A stretch of DNA of 64,000 nt from Alcaligenes faecalis (GTDB taxonomy: Bacteria; Pseudomonadota; Gammaproteobacteria; Burkholderiales; Burkholderiaceae_B): the NCBI RefSeq assembly GCF_005311025.1, contig NZ_CP031747.1:1922001-1986000 (forward strand). Reading direction: 5' to 3'. Under the pieces are notes generated by a model that searched no databases, was not told the origin of the DNA, and worked only from the letters and a program-made list of their open reading frames with translations. Numbering within the stretch: the first letter of the stretch is position 1; the number at the start of each line of letters is the position of its first letter. The position numbers and the translations under genes are program-made. Of the stretch, positions 36,801 through 46,075 are shown one piece after another.

Positions 36801-38629
36801 CGCGCATCAAGCAGGTTGCGTCCGGCCGCTTTGGCGTATCCGCCCAATACCTGTGCAGTGCCGATCAAATTCAGATCAAGATGGCACAAGGAGCCAAACC
36901 CGGTGAAGGCGGCCAGTTGCCCGGCCATAAAGTGTCCGAGTACATCGCCAAACTGCGTTACTCCGTTCCCGGTGTGGGCCTGATTTCTCCTCCCCCCCAT
37001 CACGACATTTACTCCATCGAAGATTTGGCCCAGCTGATTCACGATTTGAAGAACGTGAACCCACAAGCAGATATCTCCGTGAAGCTGGTGTCCAAGGTCG
37101 GTGTGGGCACCGTGGCTGCTGGTGTTGCCAAAGCCAAGGCCGATCACATCGTGATTGCCGGTCACGACGGTGGTACGGGTGCTTCGCCCCTGTCCTCCAT
37201 CAAGCATGCCGGTACCCCGTGGGAACTGGGTCTGGCTGAAACCCAGCAAACCCTGTTGCTGAACCGCTTGCGCAGCCGCATCCGCGTGCAGGCCGACGGT
37301 CAGATGAAAACCGGCCGCGATGTGGTGATCGGTGCCTTGCTGGGTGCGGATGAATTTGGCTTTGCCACCGCTCCGCTGGTCGTGGAAGGCTGCATCATGA
37401 TGCGCAAATGCCATCTGAACACCTGTCCCGTTGGTGTCGCCACCCAGGACCCCGTGCTGCGCCGCAAGTTCAAGGGCAAGCCCGAGCACGTGGTGAACTA
37501 CTTCTTCTTCGTTGCAGAAGAAGTGCGTGAACTGATGGCCAAGCTGGGTGTACGCCACTTTGACGATCTGATCGGTCGCAGCGACTGGCTGGATATGCGC
37601 AGCGGTATCGAACACTGGAAAGCCCAGGGCCTGGACTTCTCCCGTCTGCTGCACAAAGTGGATAACGAAGAGTCGCCACGCCAGATCGCGACCCAGGATC
37701 ATGACCTGGAACACACGCTGGATCGCCAACTGATCGAGCGCAGCGCCGTGACCTTGAATCAGGGCACGCCGTTGTCTTTCATCACTCCCGTACGTAACCG
37801 CAACCGCAGCGTCGGTGCCATGCTCTCGGGCGTATTCACCAAGAAATACGGCCATCAAGGTTTGCCTGACGACAGCCTGCACATTCAATGCAAAGGCACG
37901 GCGGGCCAGAGCTTTGGCGCTTTCCTGGCGCAGGGCATCACCCTGGATCTAGTGGGTGAAGCCAATGACTACGTGGGTAAAGGCTTGTCCGGTGGACGCA
38001 TTATCGTGCGCTCGCCCAACGACTTCCGTGGCTACGGCCCGGACCACATCATCGTGGGCAATACCGTGCTTTACGGTGCCCTGTCCGGTGCGGCTTACTT
38101 CAACGGCGTGGCCGGTGAACGCTTTGCCGTGCGTAACTCCGGTGCCAGCGCGGTTGTGGAAGGCGTAGGCGATCATGGTTGCGAATACATGACGGGCGGC
38201 ACCGTGGTTGTCCTGGGCGAAGTGGGCCGCAACTTTGCAGCCGGCATGTCCGGTGGCGTGGCCTACGTGTGGGACCCGCAACGTCGCCTGCAACTGCGCT
38301 GCAACCCCGGCATGGTGGATCTGGAACCTGTCCTGAGCAAGGCCGAGCAAGAGATGAACAGCAGCATGGCGCAATGGCACAGCCGTAACGCCCAGGGTGA
38401 ACGTCAGACCGACGATGCCATCTTGCAAACTCTGGTTCAGGAACATTTCAAGGCCACGGGCAGCTTCCAGGCCCGCGAGCTCTTGAAAGACTGGGACAGC
38501 GCCCGCGCACAATTCGTCAAAGTCATTCCACGCGAGTACCGCCGTGCATTGAGCGAATTGTGGCAAGGCCCGCAAGCGAGCAAAGCCGCCCCCAAAAGCA
38601 GTAAAACCCGCCGTTCGGCTTCGGCCTGA
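33896..38629 (+). CDS. gltB: Glutamate synthase (NADPH) large subunit
   Basis: The large subunit makes two glutamates from glutamine and 2-oxoglutarate. The 1577-residue protein carries an N-terminal class II glutamine amidotransferase domain, with Cys22 ([10 protein letters not shown]) as nucleophile after removal of the leader. A central domain and the FMN-binding synthase domain (about 850-1230) follow, with the 3Fe-4S cysteines Cys1166, Cys1172 and Cys1177 in [12 protein letters not shown]. The C-terminal beta-helix contains repeats of GG.V.V.G..G. ATG at 33896 agrees with the expected short leader. gltD begins 33 bp after the stop. Confidence 0.96.
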   Translation: MTHSCPPQAQGLYLPANEHDACGVGFIAHIKGQASHAIITQGLKILENLDHRGAVGADPLMGDGAGILIQIPDQLYREEMAAQGVTLPPPGEYGVAMVFLPKETASRLACEQELERAVRAEGQHMLGWRDVPVDSTMPMSPTVKANEPVIRQLFIGRGPDVMVPDALERKLYVIRKTASHAIYRMALAHGQEYFVTSASVRTIVYKGLLLADQVGRYYRDLADPRACSALALVHQRFSTNTFPAWPLAHPYRLIAHNGEINTVQGNFNWLRAREGAMESAVLGSDLQKLYPIVYEGQSDTATFDNCLELLVMAGYSLPHAMMIMMPEAWEQHAEMDESRRAFYEYYAAQMEPWDGPAAIAFTDGLQIGALLDRNGLRPARYVITDDDMIVLASEAGTLPIPEHRIVKKWRLQPGKMLLIDLEQGRIIDDAEIKSQLANTHPYKQWIERLRLRLDSLPSVPSVRPQLATRDLLDQQQAFGWTQEDIKVVLQPMASKGEEATGSMGNDAPLAVLSDKSKPFYNYFRQLFAQVTNPPIDPIREQMVMSLVSFIGPKPNLLDINNVNPPLRLEVSQPVLSPADMNQIRRIEAASNGKFRSQELDIIYPSAWGPEGIEASVAALCARAADAVRDGYNILILTDRRCDAEHVAIPALLATSAIHQHLIRIGLRTRTGLVVETGSAREVHHFALLGAYGAEAMHPWLAFESLQHLAQDPINQIDASQAEGYYIKAINKGLYKVMSKMGISTYMSYTGAQIFETIGLSRSLVDKYFVGTSCPVEGIDIFTVAEEALRQHRAAYSKDPVLENHLEAGGEYAVRVRGEAHMWTADSIAKLQHATRSQNYSTYKEYAQLINEQSRRHMTLRGLFELRLDPAQAIPLEEVEPASEIVKRFATGAMSLGSISTEAHAVLAVAMNRIGGKSNTGEGGEDELRYQHEMQHGKSGIRQGDTLASVLGQDRVFADIELQENDSLRSRIKQVASGRFGVSAQYLCSADQIQIKMAQGAKPGEGGQLPGHKVSEYIAKLRYSVPGVGLISPPPHHDIYSIEDLAQLIHDLKNVNPQADISVKLVSKVGVGTVAAGVAKAKADHIVIAGHDGGTGASPLSSIKHAGTPWELGLAETQQTLLLNRLRSRIRVQADGQMKTGRDVVIGALLGADEFGFATAPLVVEGCIMMRKCHLNTCPVGVATQDPVLRRKFKGKPEHVVNYFFFVAEEVRELMAKLGVRHFDDLIGRSDWLDMRSGIEHWKAQGLDFSRLLHKVDNEESPRQIATQDHDLEHTLDRQLIERSAVTLNQGTPLSFITPVRNRNRSVGAMLSGVFTKKYGHQGLPDDSLHIQCKGTAGQSFGAFLAQGITLDLVGEANDYVGKGLSGGRIIVRSPNDFRGYGPDHIIVGNTVLYGALSGAAYFNGVAGERFAVRNSGASAVVEGVGDHGCEYMTGGTVVVLGEVGRNFAAGMSGGVAYVWDPQRRLQLRCNPGMVDLEPVLSKAEQEMNSSMAQWHSRNAQGERQTDDAILQTLVQEHFKATGSFQARELLKDWDSARAQFVKVIPREYRRALSELWQGPQASKAAPKSSKTRRSASA

Positions 38630-38662
38630 ACCCTTCCCATCACCATCAGGAAACGACACATC

Positions 38663-40135
38663 ATGGGAAAGACGACTGGATTTCTTGAGTTTCAACGTCT
38701 GCAAGAAGCCGTAGAAGCTCCTTTAAAGCGGGTCAAGCACTGGAAAGAGTTTGTCCAGGTATTGAACGACGAGCAGGCTGGCCAGCAGGCCGCCCGCTGC
38801 ATGGATTGCGGCATCCCCTTCTGCCACAACGGCTGCCCGGTCAACAACATCATCCCCGACTGGAATGATCTGGTTTACCGCCAGCAGTGGAAAGAAGCGC
38901 TGGACGTGCTGCACTCCACCAATAACTTTCCGGAAATTACCGGCCGCATCTGCCCCGCTCCTTGCGAGGCAGCCTGTACCTTGAACATCGACCGTGCGCC
39001 CGTGGGGATCAAATCCATCGAGCACGCCATCATCGACAAGGGCTGGGCAGAGGGCTGGGTTGTGCCACAAGTGCCTACCCACAAAACCGGCAAACGCGTG
39101 GCCGTCATCGGCTCCGGCCCTGCTGGCTTGGCCAGTGCTCAGCAATTGGCACGCGTCGGCCACGACGTCACCGTGTACGAGAAAAGCGACCGCATTGGTG
39201 GCCTGATGCGCTACGGCATCCCCGACTTCAAGCTGGACAAACACTTGCTAGATCGTCGCATCGCCCAAATGCAGGCCGAGGGCGTGCAGTTTTGCCCTTC
39301 TACCTATATTGGTCAGGCACAAGATCAAGCCGCCCAGGAACCGGGGCTGACCGTGCTGTCCCCTACCGATCTTGAGCAACAGTTCGACGCCATCATCCTG
39401 GCCGGCGGCTCCGAAACCCCACGCCTGCTGGACGCCCCCGGTAGCCAGCTGCAAGGCGTACATCCCGCCATGGACTTCCTGCGTATCCAGAACCAACAAG
39501 TTGCCGGTTCACGTGGCACCCCCGCCATCAGCGCCCAAGGCAAACATGTCGTGGTGATTGGTGGTGGTGATACCGGCTCGGACTGCGTGGGCACCAGCAC
39601 ACGCCAAGGCGCAAAATCAGTCACCCAATTCGAACTGATGCCCCGCCCGCCCGAGCAGGAAAACACAGAGCTGACCTGGCCCTACTGGCCCATGAAGCTG
39701 CGCACCTCGTCCTCGCACGAAGAAGGCTGCGAGCGTGACTGGGCAATCAACACCGTAGAGCTGGAAGGCAAGAACGGCCAAGTCAAAGAACTGCGCGCCG
39801 TGCGGGTGGAATGGAAAACCGATCCCGCGACAGGCCGCATGAACATGACGCCCATTGCCGGTTCCGAAATGACCTTCCCCGCCGACCTGGTCCTGCTGGC
39901 CATGGGCTTCACCGCCCCCGTACGCCAAGTGCTGGACGCCTTTGCCGTAGAAGCCGACCAGCGCGGCAACGTCGCCGCCAACACGGATGACTACCAAACC
40001 AGCCGAGCCAAAGTCTTCGCCGCCGGAGACATGCGACGCGGCCAGTCCCTGATCGTCTGGGCCATCCGTGAAGGCCGCCAATGTGCCCGTTCCGTAGACG
40101 AGTTCCTGATGGGGAGTTCGACACTTCCCCGCTAA
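38663..40135 (+). CDS. gltD: Glutamate synthase small subunit
   Basis: A 490-residue FAD/iron-sulfur protein that passes NADPH electrons to GltB. The N-terminal region carries the two 4Fe-4S cysteine sets ([14 protein letters not shown] near 41-54 and CPAPCEAAC near 95-103). The FAD-binding loop [16 protein letters not shown] is near 147-162 and the NADPH loop [12 protein letters not shown] near 295-306. ATG at 38663 has AGGAAAC upstream. It is translated with gltB and ended by the strong terminator at 40158. Confidence 0.96.
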   Translation: MGKTTGFLEFQRLQEAVEAPLKRVKHWKEFVQVLNDEQAGQQAARCMDCGIPFCHNGCPVNNIIPDWNDLVYRQQWKEALDVLHSTNNFPEITGRICPAPCEAACTLNIDRAPVGIKSIEHAIIDKGWAEGWVVPQVPTHKTGKRVAVIGSGPAGLASAQQLARVGHDVTVYEKSDRIGGLMRYGIPDFKLDKHLLDRRIAQMQAEGVQFCPSTYIGQAQDQAAQEPGLTVLSPTDLEQQFDAIILAGGSETPRLLDAPGSQLQGVHPAMDFLRIQNQQVAGSRGTPAISAQGKHVVVIGGGDTGSDCVGTSTRQGAKSVTQFELMPRPPEQENTELTWPYWPMKLRTSSSHEEGCERDWAINTVELEGKNGQVKELRAVRVEWKTDPATGRMNMTPIAGSEMTFPADLVLLAMGFTAPVRQVLDAFAVEADQRGNVAANTDDYQTSRAKVFAAGDMRRGQSLIVWAIREGRQCARSVDEFLMGSSTLPR

Positions 40136-40157
40136 GCCTTCTTGGTAGTACCAGTAC

Positions 40158-40194
40158 ACAAACAGCCAGCCGCGATAAACGGCTGGCTGTTTGT
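40158..40194 (+). terminator. Intrinsic terminator after gltD
   Basis: A perfect 15-bp stem (40158-40172 with 40180-40194) has a 7-nt loop and a TTTGT end. It lies 23 bp after the gltD stop. Confidence 0.88.
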
Positions 40195-40262
40195 CTTCAA
40201 GCGAACGAGATCACTTCCAGGCCCCCTGACTTCGCGGGTTCTTATTTGTTGTTTGCGGCTCG

Positions 40263-40297
40263 CTGCCTGCTGCCTGCTGCCTGCTGCCTGCTGCCTA
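40263..40297. repeat. 7-bp tandem repeat, unit CTGCCTG
   Basis: Four exact copies of CTGCCTG are followed by one with a changed last base (CTGCCTA). It is non-coding and lies 68 bp after the gltD terminator. Confidence 0.95.
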
Positions 40298-40395
40298 CAA
40301 CTAGCCTACGAGCCTGTCATCCATATCTGCCAGCTTTATTTGCCTGGCAACGGATTGCAGCAAGAAGCAGCCAGAGCGATTAGTTGTGGGTTGTC

Positions 40396-40458
40396 GGCTG
40401 TTGGCTGTTGGCTGTTGGCTGTTGGCTGTTGGCTGTTGGCTGTTGGCTGTTGGCTGTT
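40396..40458. repeat. 7-bp tandem repeat, unit GGCTGTT, nine copies
   Basis: Nine exact head-to-tail copies of GGCTGTT occupy 63 bp and then decay into GGTTGCC. A unit of seven bases shifts frame at every copy, so coding is unlikely. The same heptamer occurs in the gltD terminator (40185-40191) and in a stem of the adjacent structured element (40532-40538). Confidence 0.97.
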
Positions 40459-40466
40459 GGTTGCCA

Positions 40467-40704
40467 TCATTCTGAAGCCCTTGCTGGCTTGAGGCTGGGT
40501 TGGAGCATTCAGGGGGCTTGCCGCCGTCTGGGGCTGTTGTAGGGATGCAAGCACCTTGCTGTTTGAGTTCAACGCTTGTGGTTTGTCCGGGGGACAAACC
40601 ACTGAACGAGTTCAAGGTGCGCCCTACAACAGCCCCAGACAAGGGCACCGGTGCGCAGCACCGGCAAGCTTCCGCTCCGACCCAACCTCAAGCCAGCAAG
40701 GGCT
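40467..40704. repeat. Dispersed structured element, copy A
   Basis: The element begins with TCATTCTGA and folds into nested stems: 40476-40506 with 40674-40704 (31 nt, 29 complementary); 40516-40522 with 40663-40669; 40526-40544 with 40622-40640 (19 bp, perfect); 40551-40558 with 40613-40620; 40567-40571 with 40603-40607; and 40578-40588 with 40592-40602 (11 bp, GGG loop). A small side hairpin is at 40650-40662. Unpaired CTGTTTGA (40559-40566) faces GAGTT (40608-40612). A second copy lies at 56375-56616. Frames across it are repeat by-products, not genes. The family is not recognised. Confidence 0.85.
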
Positions 40705-40788
40705 GCCGCAAGGACTCCACTCCCCACCTAAAACCCGCAAAACCCTACACCCCCCCATAAGCCTTTGATTTAATTTCCCTTTCCAAAT

Positions 40789-40874
40789 AACCCTAGGGTT
40801 TTCCCCTAAAAACCACAGGCTAATCCAATCCCTAGGGTTTACCCTTGCTTTTAGACTAGGGAAAACCCTATAAT
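40789..40874 (+). promoter_or_regulatory. Regulated promoter with three CTAGGG-type operators
   Basis: The -35 TTGCTT (40845-40850) and the consensus -10 TATAAT (40869-40874) are 18 nt apart. Three related sites precede or overlap them: CCCTAGGGTTTTCCCC (40791-40806), TCCCTAGGGTTTACCC (40829-40844), and the reverse-oriented CTAGGGAAAACCCTA (40856-40870) covering the spacer and -10. The arrangement fits repression of the small gene at 40916. The regulator is unknown. Confidence 0.7.
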
Positions 40875-40915
40875 GAGGACTCGTAACTTAGACCTTCACC
40901 TTAAAGGGAAAGCAA

Positions 40916-41152
40916 ATGTCTACCATGACCACTTACTCGCACTACATTCACTGGAGTGATGCTGTTGAGCGTGGGGTAATGCAGCATGCCCTGGAAAATG
41001 GTGAATCCGTGTCTTTAACTGCACTGACCAAAGCAGCGGCCAAACAAGTTTCCAAAGCCGCAAACGTGGTGTTCAAGTACATGGTCGAACTGACCCGTGC
41101 CTTGAACGAAGCCCGCATCCGCGATTCCCGCATGTCGGCCAGCTACTGGTAA
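40916..41152 (+). CDS. Small protein of unknown function (78 residues)
   Basis: A short soluble protein without signal or membrane segment. It contains a region that could form helices (SVSLTALTKAAAKQVSKAA, then FKYMVELTRALNEARIRDSR). I recognise no family. It is well expressed by appearance: a near-consensus promoter, an AAAGGGA ribosome site at 40903-40909 and its own terminator. The triple operator in front suggests tight control. It stands alone between the repeat region and the rep gene. Confidence 0.8.
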   Translation: MSTMTTYSHYIHWSDAVERGVMQHALENGESVSLTALTKAAAKQVSKAANVVFKYMVELTRALNEARIRDSRMSASYW

Positions 41153-41200
41153 GCCACGCATCACCGTCGTAACGCTCAAGCAAAACACCGCTTGATGTTG

Positions 41201-41234
41201 AAAAGCCTGCTGATTTAGCAGGCTTTTGTTTTTT
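41201..41234 (+). terminator. Intrinsic terminator of the small gene
   Basis: AAAAGCCTGCT (41201-41211) pairs with AGCAGGCTTTT (41217-41227), followed by GTTTTTT. Confidence 0.92.
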
Positions 41235-41391
41235 CTGCGTTTGCCAATGCAGCCATTCCAAGGGCACACCTTCATGCACCGCCCAGGATCTTGACTCATT
41301 TGGCGCAAGCACCTCACAACGCGTCTCCCCTGCCCCAAGCTCAAGACAAGTCCTGGCACGGAGAGCGTTTCTTCCAGCGCCACAAAACATG
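41235..41391. other. Short gene-free stretch between convergent terminators
   Basis: It lies between the plus-strand terminator of the small gene and the minus-strand terminator of rep. No frame with a ribosome site or family resemblance is seen. Confidence 0.5.
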
Positions 41392-41414
41392 AAAAAGGCC
41401 AGCAAAAGCTGGCC
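41392..41414 (-). terminator. Intrinsic terminator of rep
   Basis: GGCCAGC (41397-41403) pairs with GCTGGCC (41408-41414) around AAAA. On the minus strand T5 follows. Confidence 0.87.
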
Positions 41415-41481
41415 AGCAGAACTACGGTGCCTCACAAAACATAGGCCCAACACGAAATCGCCCTTGATCAAGAAGAACTAC

Positions 41482-43557
41482 TCAAGACTTGCTCAACAAG
41501 TTCTTCAGCATATCCAGCCGCTGCTTGGGACTTAAAGCCGCCTGCGCCGGATCTTCCTGGGCACCAGGGTCTTCAATCTTCATCTCATCAATAAAGCGCG
41601 ACCGCTCACGCACCAGATTCTCACGTGCGCGTCTGCGCTTCTTGCACCAGCTCAAGCGCAAGCTGCGTTGCGCACGCGTAATACCCACGTACATCAAACG
41701 CCGTTCTTCCTGAATACGCTGGGCCAGAATATCGGCTTCTTTATCCGGGTCTATATCTTCATCATCGCGCCCGATGTGCGGCAGCAGCCCCTCTTCCACC
41801 CCCACCAAGAACACATGTGGATACTCCAGACCTTTGGAAGCATGGAGCGTGGACAACTTAACCGCATCCGGGTCTTCGTCCTCGCCTCGTTCCAACATGG
41901 TGATCAGGGCAACTCGCTGCACCAAGTCATTCAGGCTCAGCTGATCGTCTGCCGCTTTGGACTTTAGCCAGGTAATCAACTCCAACACGTTTTCCCAACG
42001 GGTCTGCGCAGGGCGCTCGTCGAACATATCGTAGAGATAGCGCTCGTAATCAATCGCCCGCAGCAGCTCGTCAAGCAATTCGCTGACGGCCGTCTCGTGT
42101 CCTTCCTGATCGCTCTCTACCCGGTCCGCTCTTTGCTGGATACGGCCAATAAATTGCGCAAAGACACTTAAAGGCTCCAACTGCCTTTCCGGTAAGCGAT
42201 CCGTCAGAGCGATTTGCGAGACGGCGGAATATAAAGACAGCTTTTGTTCCGCCGCAAACTGACCCAGCACCTGCAAGGTAGCCTGCCCAATCCCGCGTCT
42301 GGGTGTCGTCGCCGCGCGGATGAATGCCGGGTCATCATCGTCGTTCGCAACGACTCGCAAGTAAGACAGGATGTCGCGAATCTCGGCCTTGTCAAAGAAA
42401 CTCTGCCCACCCGAGATGGTGTAGGGAATGCGCAAATTACGCAGCGCCTGCTCAAAGATCCGAGCTTGATGGTTGCCACGGTACAGCACCGCAAAATCTC
42501 GCCACTCGGCCTGACGCTCGAAGCGCTCTGCCGAGATACGCATGGCAACTGAATCGGCCTCGTTCTGTTCGTCGTCTGTCACGTGGACCTGGATAGGCTC
42601 ACCAAAGCCCAGATCAGACCAAAGCTTCTTACCGAACACGACAGGATTATTGCCAATGACATTATTGGCGGCCTGCAAGATGCGCTGCACCGAGCGATAG
42701 TTCTGCTCCAGCTTCACGACTTTCAAGTCCGGGTAATCCTTGGGAAGCTGCGCCAGATTCTCCACGGTAGCGCCACGCCAGGCGTAAATGGCCTGATCGT
42801 CGTCCCCCACCACGGTAAACATATTGCGCTGACCGGTTAGAGAGCGCACCAGCCGATACTGACAGAGGTTAGTGTCCTGATACTCGTCCACCAGCAGATA
42901 CTGCACCCGACGCTGCCAGCGCTCGCACACTTCCTGATTTTCTTCCATCAACTGCGCAGGCAGGCGGATCAGATCATCAAAGTCTACCGACTGATAGGCA
43001 ATCAAGGTGGCGGCGTAGTCGCGGTAAATACGAGCCGCCTCGATCTGGCTAGGCGAGTTTGCAGCGCGCTCCGCATCGTCCGGCCCCATCAAGGCGTTTT
43101 TCCATAAGGAAATTTCCTGCTGAACGGACTTCAGGCGACCTTTATCCGTGGTGGCCAGCAGCTCCTGAATAATTGCCAGCGCATCGTTGGAATCCAGAAT
43201 GGAGAAGCGTGGCTTCAAACCCACGTGCTGGGCTTCCTCACGCAACATGCGCAAGCCCAGAGAGTGAAAGGTGCTGACAGTCAGCCCTCGCAACAGCTTG
43301 GGATCCACCAAGGCGCGAATCCGCTCGTTCATTTCACGCGCCGCTTTATTGGTAAAAGTCAGCGCGACCACTTGCCGGCCCGTGTACCCACACTCACGCA
43401 GCAGATAAGCGATTTTCTGTGTGATCACCCGTGTCTTGCCACTGCCCGCTCCGGCCAGCACCAGGCAAGGCCCATCCATATACAACACGGCCTGACGCTG
43501 CATGGCGTTCAGGTCGGTGGGGACGGTATGGCCTGGTGTAGTGACGGAGGTGGACAT
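41482..43557 (-). CDS. rep: ATP-dependent DNA helicase Rep
   Basis: A 691-residue superfamily 1 3'-5' helicase of the Rep/UvrD/PcrA group, helping replication forks restart and pass bound proteins. It has Walker A LAGAGSGKT at 35-42, TFTNKAAREM near 67-76, the DEYQDTN box near 221-227, GDDDQAIYAWRGA near 248-260, and motif VI VGITRAQRSLRLSW near 632-645. The N-terminus DLNAMQRQAVLYMDGPCLVLAG matches Rep best; about 15 extra residues precede it. The gene is followed on its strand by a terminator. priA lies 139 bp upstream, also on the minus strand. Confidence 0.93.
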   Translation of the reverse strand: MSTSVTTPGHTVPTDLNAMQRQAVLYMDGPCLVLAGAGSGKTRVITQKIAYLLRECGYTGRQVVALTFTNKAAREMNERIRALVDPKLLRGLTVSTFHSLGLRMLREEAQHVGLKPRFSILDSNDALAIIQELLATTDKGRLKSVQQEISLWKNALMGPDDAERAANSPSQIEAARIYRDYAATLIAYQSVDFDDLIRLPAQLMEENQEVCERWQRRVQYLLVDEYQDTNLCQYRLVRSLTGQRNMFTVVGDDDQAIYAWRGATVENLAQLPKDYPDLKVVKLEQNYRSVQRILQAANNVIGNNPVVFGKKLWSDLGFGEPIQVHVTDDEQNEADSVAMRISAERFERQAEWRDFAVLYRGNHQARIFEQALRNLRIPYTISGGQSFFDKAEIRDILSYLRVVANDDDDPAFIRAATTPRRGIGQATLQVLGQFAAEQKLSLYSAVSQIALTDRLPERQLEPLSVFAQFIGRIQQRADRVESDQEGHETAVSELLDELLRAIDYERYLYDMFDERPAQTRWENVLELITWLKSKAADDQLSLNDLVQRVALITMLERGEDEDPDAVKLSTLHASKGLEYPHVFLVGVEEGLLPHIGRDDEDIDPDKEADILAQRIQEERRLMYVGITRAQRSLRLSWCKKRRRARENLVRERSRFIDEMKIEDPGAQEDPAQAALSPKQRLDMLKNLLSKS

Positions 43558-43696
43558 GGTGAAATCAGTGAATACGAGGCAAGAAAACGAGGTTCAAAGC
43601 CAAACAGCGTGCAAAACTAAATAGCGCACAAGGATACACTCTGCTGTACCCGAGATGCTCCTATCGTCCCCTGCATGCACATGAGCCTGGAGAATC

Positions 43697-45790
43697 TTAA
43701 ATTTCGAGAGGATCGACCTCAATCGTAATACGCACTTTATGCTGCTTGGCCAACTGGGCGACCTGGGGCGCCCAATAGCGCACGAAGGCTTGCAAGGCTG
43801 GGCGATGGGCGCTTTCCAACAGCAACTGGGCACGCTCGACTTTGGCAACGCGCAAAACACGTAAGGGCACGGGATCGTACAGGAAAACCTGATCCGCGCC
43901 GGGAAATTCATTCGGATATTCTTCAGGCAAACGACGTGCCTGGGTCAGCAATCGAATCGCATCTGCCAATTGCGGCGCTTCGGCAGACAGGAGCACCTGA
44001 TAGGCAAAAGGCGGCAAGCCCACGGACTCGCGCTCGTTCAAGGCACTTTGAGCAAAGCCTATGTAATCGTGCTTGATCAGACTTTGATAAACCGCCTGCT
44101 CCGGGTAGCCCGTCTGGATGATGACATCCGCCCCTTCGGTATGGCGACCAGCCCGACCAGCCACCTGCATCAACTGGGCAAACAGACGCTCGGGCGCCCG
44201 GAAGTCATGGGCGAACAAGGTGGCATCGGCATTGAGCACGCCCACCACGCTCAGGCGAGTGAAGTCATGGCCCTTGGCGACCATTTGCGTCCCCACCATG
44301 ATGTCCACTTCGCCCGCATGCACCTGCTCAAACAATTGCTGCGCGCTGCCCTTCAAACGGGTGCTGTCCGCGTCGATACGCACCAGTCGAGCATTCGGAA
44401 ACCGCTCGCCCAGAAACTCTTCAATACGTTGGGTGCCACGACCCATAGGCTGCAAGTCCTGATCGCCGCAATCCGGGCAAGCACGCGGGACAGGAGCCTG
44501 GTAACCACAATGGTGGCACTGCAAATTGTGCTTGAAGCCATTTTGCCGGTGCAGCACGGTGTAAACCGTACAACGCGGGCATTGGGATAGCCAGCCGCAA
44601 GAGGCGCAATGCAGCACAGGTGCATAGCCACGCCGGTTAATGAAAACCAGAGACTGCTCGCCGCGCTCCAGACACGCTTCCAGCGCATCCAGCAGTTGGG
44701 GAGAAAAGCCCGACTCCAGGCGCAAATGGCGGGTATCGACCAGACGCACTCGCGGTAAGGAAACCTCTCGTGCGCGCTTGGGCAGACTCAACAAGCTATA
44801 GCGCCCTTGTCGGGCATGATTCCAGCTTTCCAGCGAAGGGGTGGCTGAACCCAGCACCACCGGCACTTTCAGATCGTAGCCACGCCACACGGCCAGATCC
44901 CGAGCGGAGTAGCGCAAGCCATCCTGTTGCTTGTAAGAAGCGTCGTGCTCCTCGTCCACAATAATCAGGCCCAGCTCGGGCATGGGCGTGAAAATGGACA
45001 GCCGTGTTCCCAACAAAATGCGCGCCTGACCACTGTTGACGCGCAACCAGGAGCGCAGCCGCTCACCTTCGGACAGACCGCTATGCAAGACAGCCAGCAC
45101 ATCGCCGGGCAAGACGCGCGCCAAACGGGCACGCAAGACCTGCTCGAACTGAGGTGTCAGGTTGATTTCGGGCACCATGAACAAGACTTGCCGACCGGCA
45201 GCCAGCACTTGCTCCAGCACCCGCATATAGACTTCGGTTTTCCCGCTACCCGTTACACCATGCAGCAATAAGCAGCTACCGGGTTTAGCCGCCACAATGC
45301 CATCTACTGCAGCCTGCTGTTCGGCATTGAGCACGGGCAGGACATCGCTGTCCACCGGCTCCACCTTCTTTTCCTTGCGCTTGGCCATGCGCAATACCGG
45401 ACCACCAGCGGAACGCTTGCCCAGATAGGCAGAGGGTTTGCGCAAAGGCCCTGGCAAGGACGGCATCATGACCTCGCCCAGCGGACGGTGGTAATAGGTA
45501 GACGCAAAGCGCGCCATCCGCAACCAGTCCTCCGGGAAAGGAGGCAAGTCATCCAACAGTTGATCAATCGCTTTGACCTGCTCGGGCGGGTAGGAAGGTT
45601 GCTCCGGCAAAGCCACCACCACGCCTATCATCTGCCGCCGCCCAAAATGCACAATGACCCGCTGTCCGATCAGGACGGGCTCGTGGTGCTGATAATCAAA
45701 CACCCCATCCAGAGGAACGTCCAAAGCCACATGCAGCCAGAAAGGTCCGGTGCTTGCCGATGCAGAAATAGCGTCAGGAGTGGCGATCAT
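43697..45790 (-). CDS. priA: Primosomal protein N' (PriA helicase)
   Basis: PriA recognises stalled forks and D-loops and reloads the replicative helicase. The 697-residue protein has the N-terminal DNA-binding wing domain, Walker A GVTGSGKTEVY near 180-190, the DEEHD box near 275, and the zinc-binding cysteine clusters CASCGWLSQCPRC and CHHCGY...CPDCGD in the middle of the helicase lobes. Its C-terminal domain is complete. The 285-bp region in front of it is AT-rich and carries DnaA-box-like sequences. Confidence 0.94.
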   Translation of the reverse strand: MIATPDAISASASTGPFWLHVALDVPLDGVFDYQHHEPVLIGQRVIVHFGRRQMIGVVVALPEQPSYPPEQVKAIDQLLDDLPPFPEDWLRMARFASTYYHRPLGEVMMPSLPGPLRKPSAYLGKRSAGGPVLRMAKRKEKKVEPVDSDVLPVLNAEQQAAVDGIVAAKPGSCLLLHGVTGSGKTEVYMRVLEQVLAAGRQVLFMVPEINLTPQFEQVLRARLARVLPGDVLAVLHSGLSEGERLRSWLRVNSGQARILLGTRLSIFTPMPELGLIIVDEEHDASYKQQDGLRYSARDLAVWRGYDLKVPVVLGSATPSLESWNHARQGRYSLLSLPKRAREVSLPRVRLVDTRHLRLESGFSPQLLDALEACLERGEQSLVFINRRGYAPVLHCASCGWLSQCPRCTVYTVLHRQNGFKHNLQCHHCGYQAPVPRACPDCGDQDLQPMGRGTQRIEEFLGERFPNARLVRIDADSTRLKGSAQQLFEQVHAGEVDIMVGTQMVAKGHDFTRLSVVGVLNADATLFAHDFRAPERLFAQLMQVAGRAGRHTEGADVIIQTGYPEQAVYQSLIKHDYIGFAQSALNERESVGLPPFAYQVLLSAEAPQLADAIRLLTQARRLPEEYPNEFPGADQVFLYDPVPLRVLRVAKVERAQLLLESAHRPALQAFVRYWAPQVAQLAKQHKVRITIEVDPLEI

Positions 45791-45853
45791 GGATGGTGGT
45801 TCAAAAAAGGGCTGGCCTGGCTGAAAGCCTGATAAGTCAAGAGCTTAGCGGCC

Positions 45854-46036
45854 TGTGGATAACTTTGGGGAAAATGACATGAACAAAAAATACAAAGATG
45901 CAAGCACAGATACAATTTAATTTTCAATATCTCTGAAATAAGGATAAAACACAGAGAAATCAACTAATTAAAACTGGGTATTGAAATTAAACCTTAAATA
46001 TAAAGACCTCAAACCCAGCTCTGTCTGTGTGCATAA
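45854..46036. promoter_or_regulatory. AT-rich priA leader with DnaA-box-like sites
   Basis: TGTGGATAA at 45854-45862 is a perfect DnaA box (TTATCCACA on the minus strand). TGTGCATAA at 46028-46036 differs by one base. Between them the DNA is very AT-rich. This may allow DnaA control of priA. Two boxes are too few to call an origin. Confidence 0.4.
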
Positions 46037-46075
46037 CTTTGCGCACAAGCTGCGACAGCTCGTGCGCAAAGGCTA

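Noticed and set aside
33839-37888. Several long minus-strand frames
   Set aside because: They lie wholly opposite gltB, whose domains are intact, and show only shadow-type composition.
40396-40458. CRISPR array
   Set aside because: The unit is seven bases with no spacers, and no cas gene is in the window.
40301-40760. Frames across the 7-bp repeats and element copy A as small proteins
   Set aside because: The heptamer repeat gives the same peptide pattern in several frames, and the element's pairing constraint explains the open frames; no ribosome site fits.
45791-46075. Chromosomal replication origin
   Set aside because: Only two DnaA-box-like sequences are seen, and dnaA, dnaN and gyrB are absent from the window.
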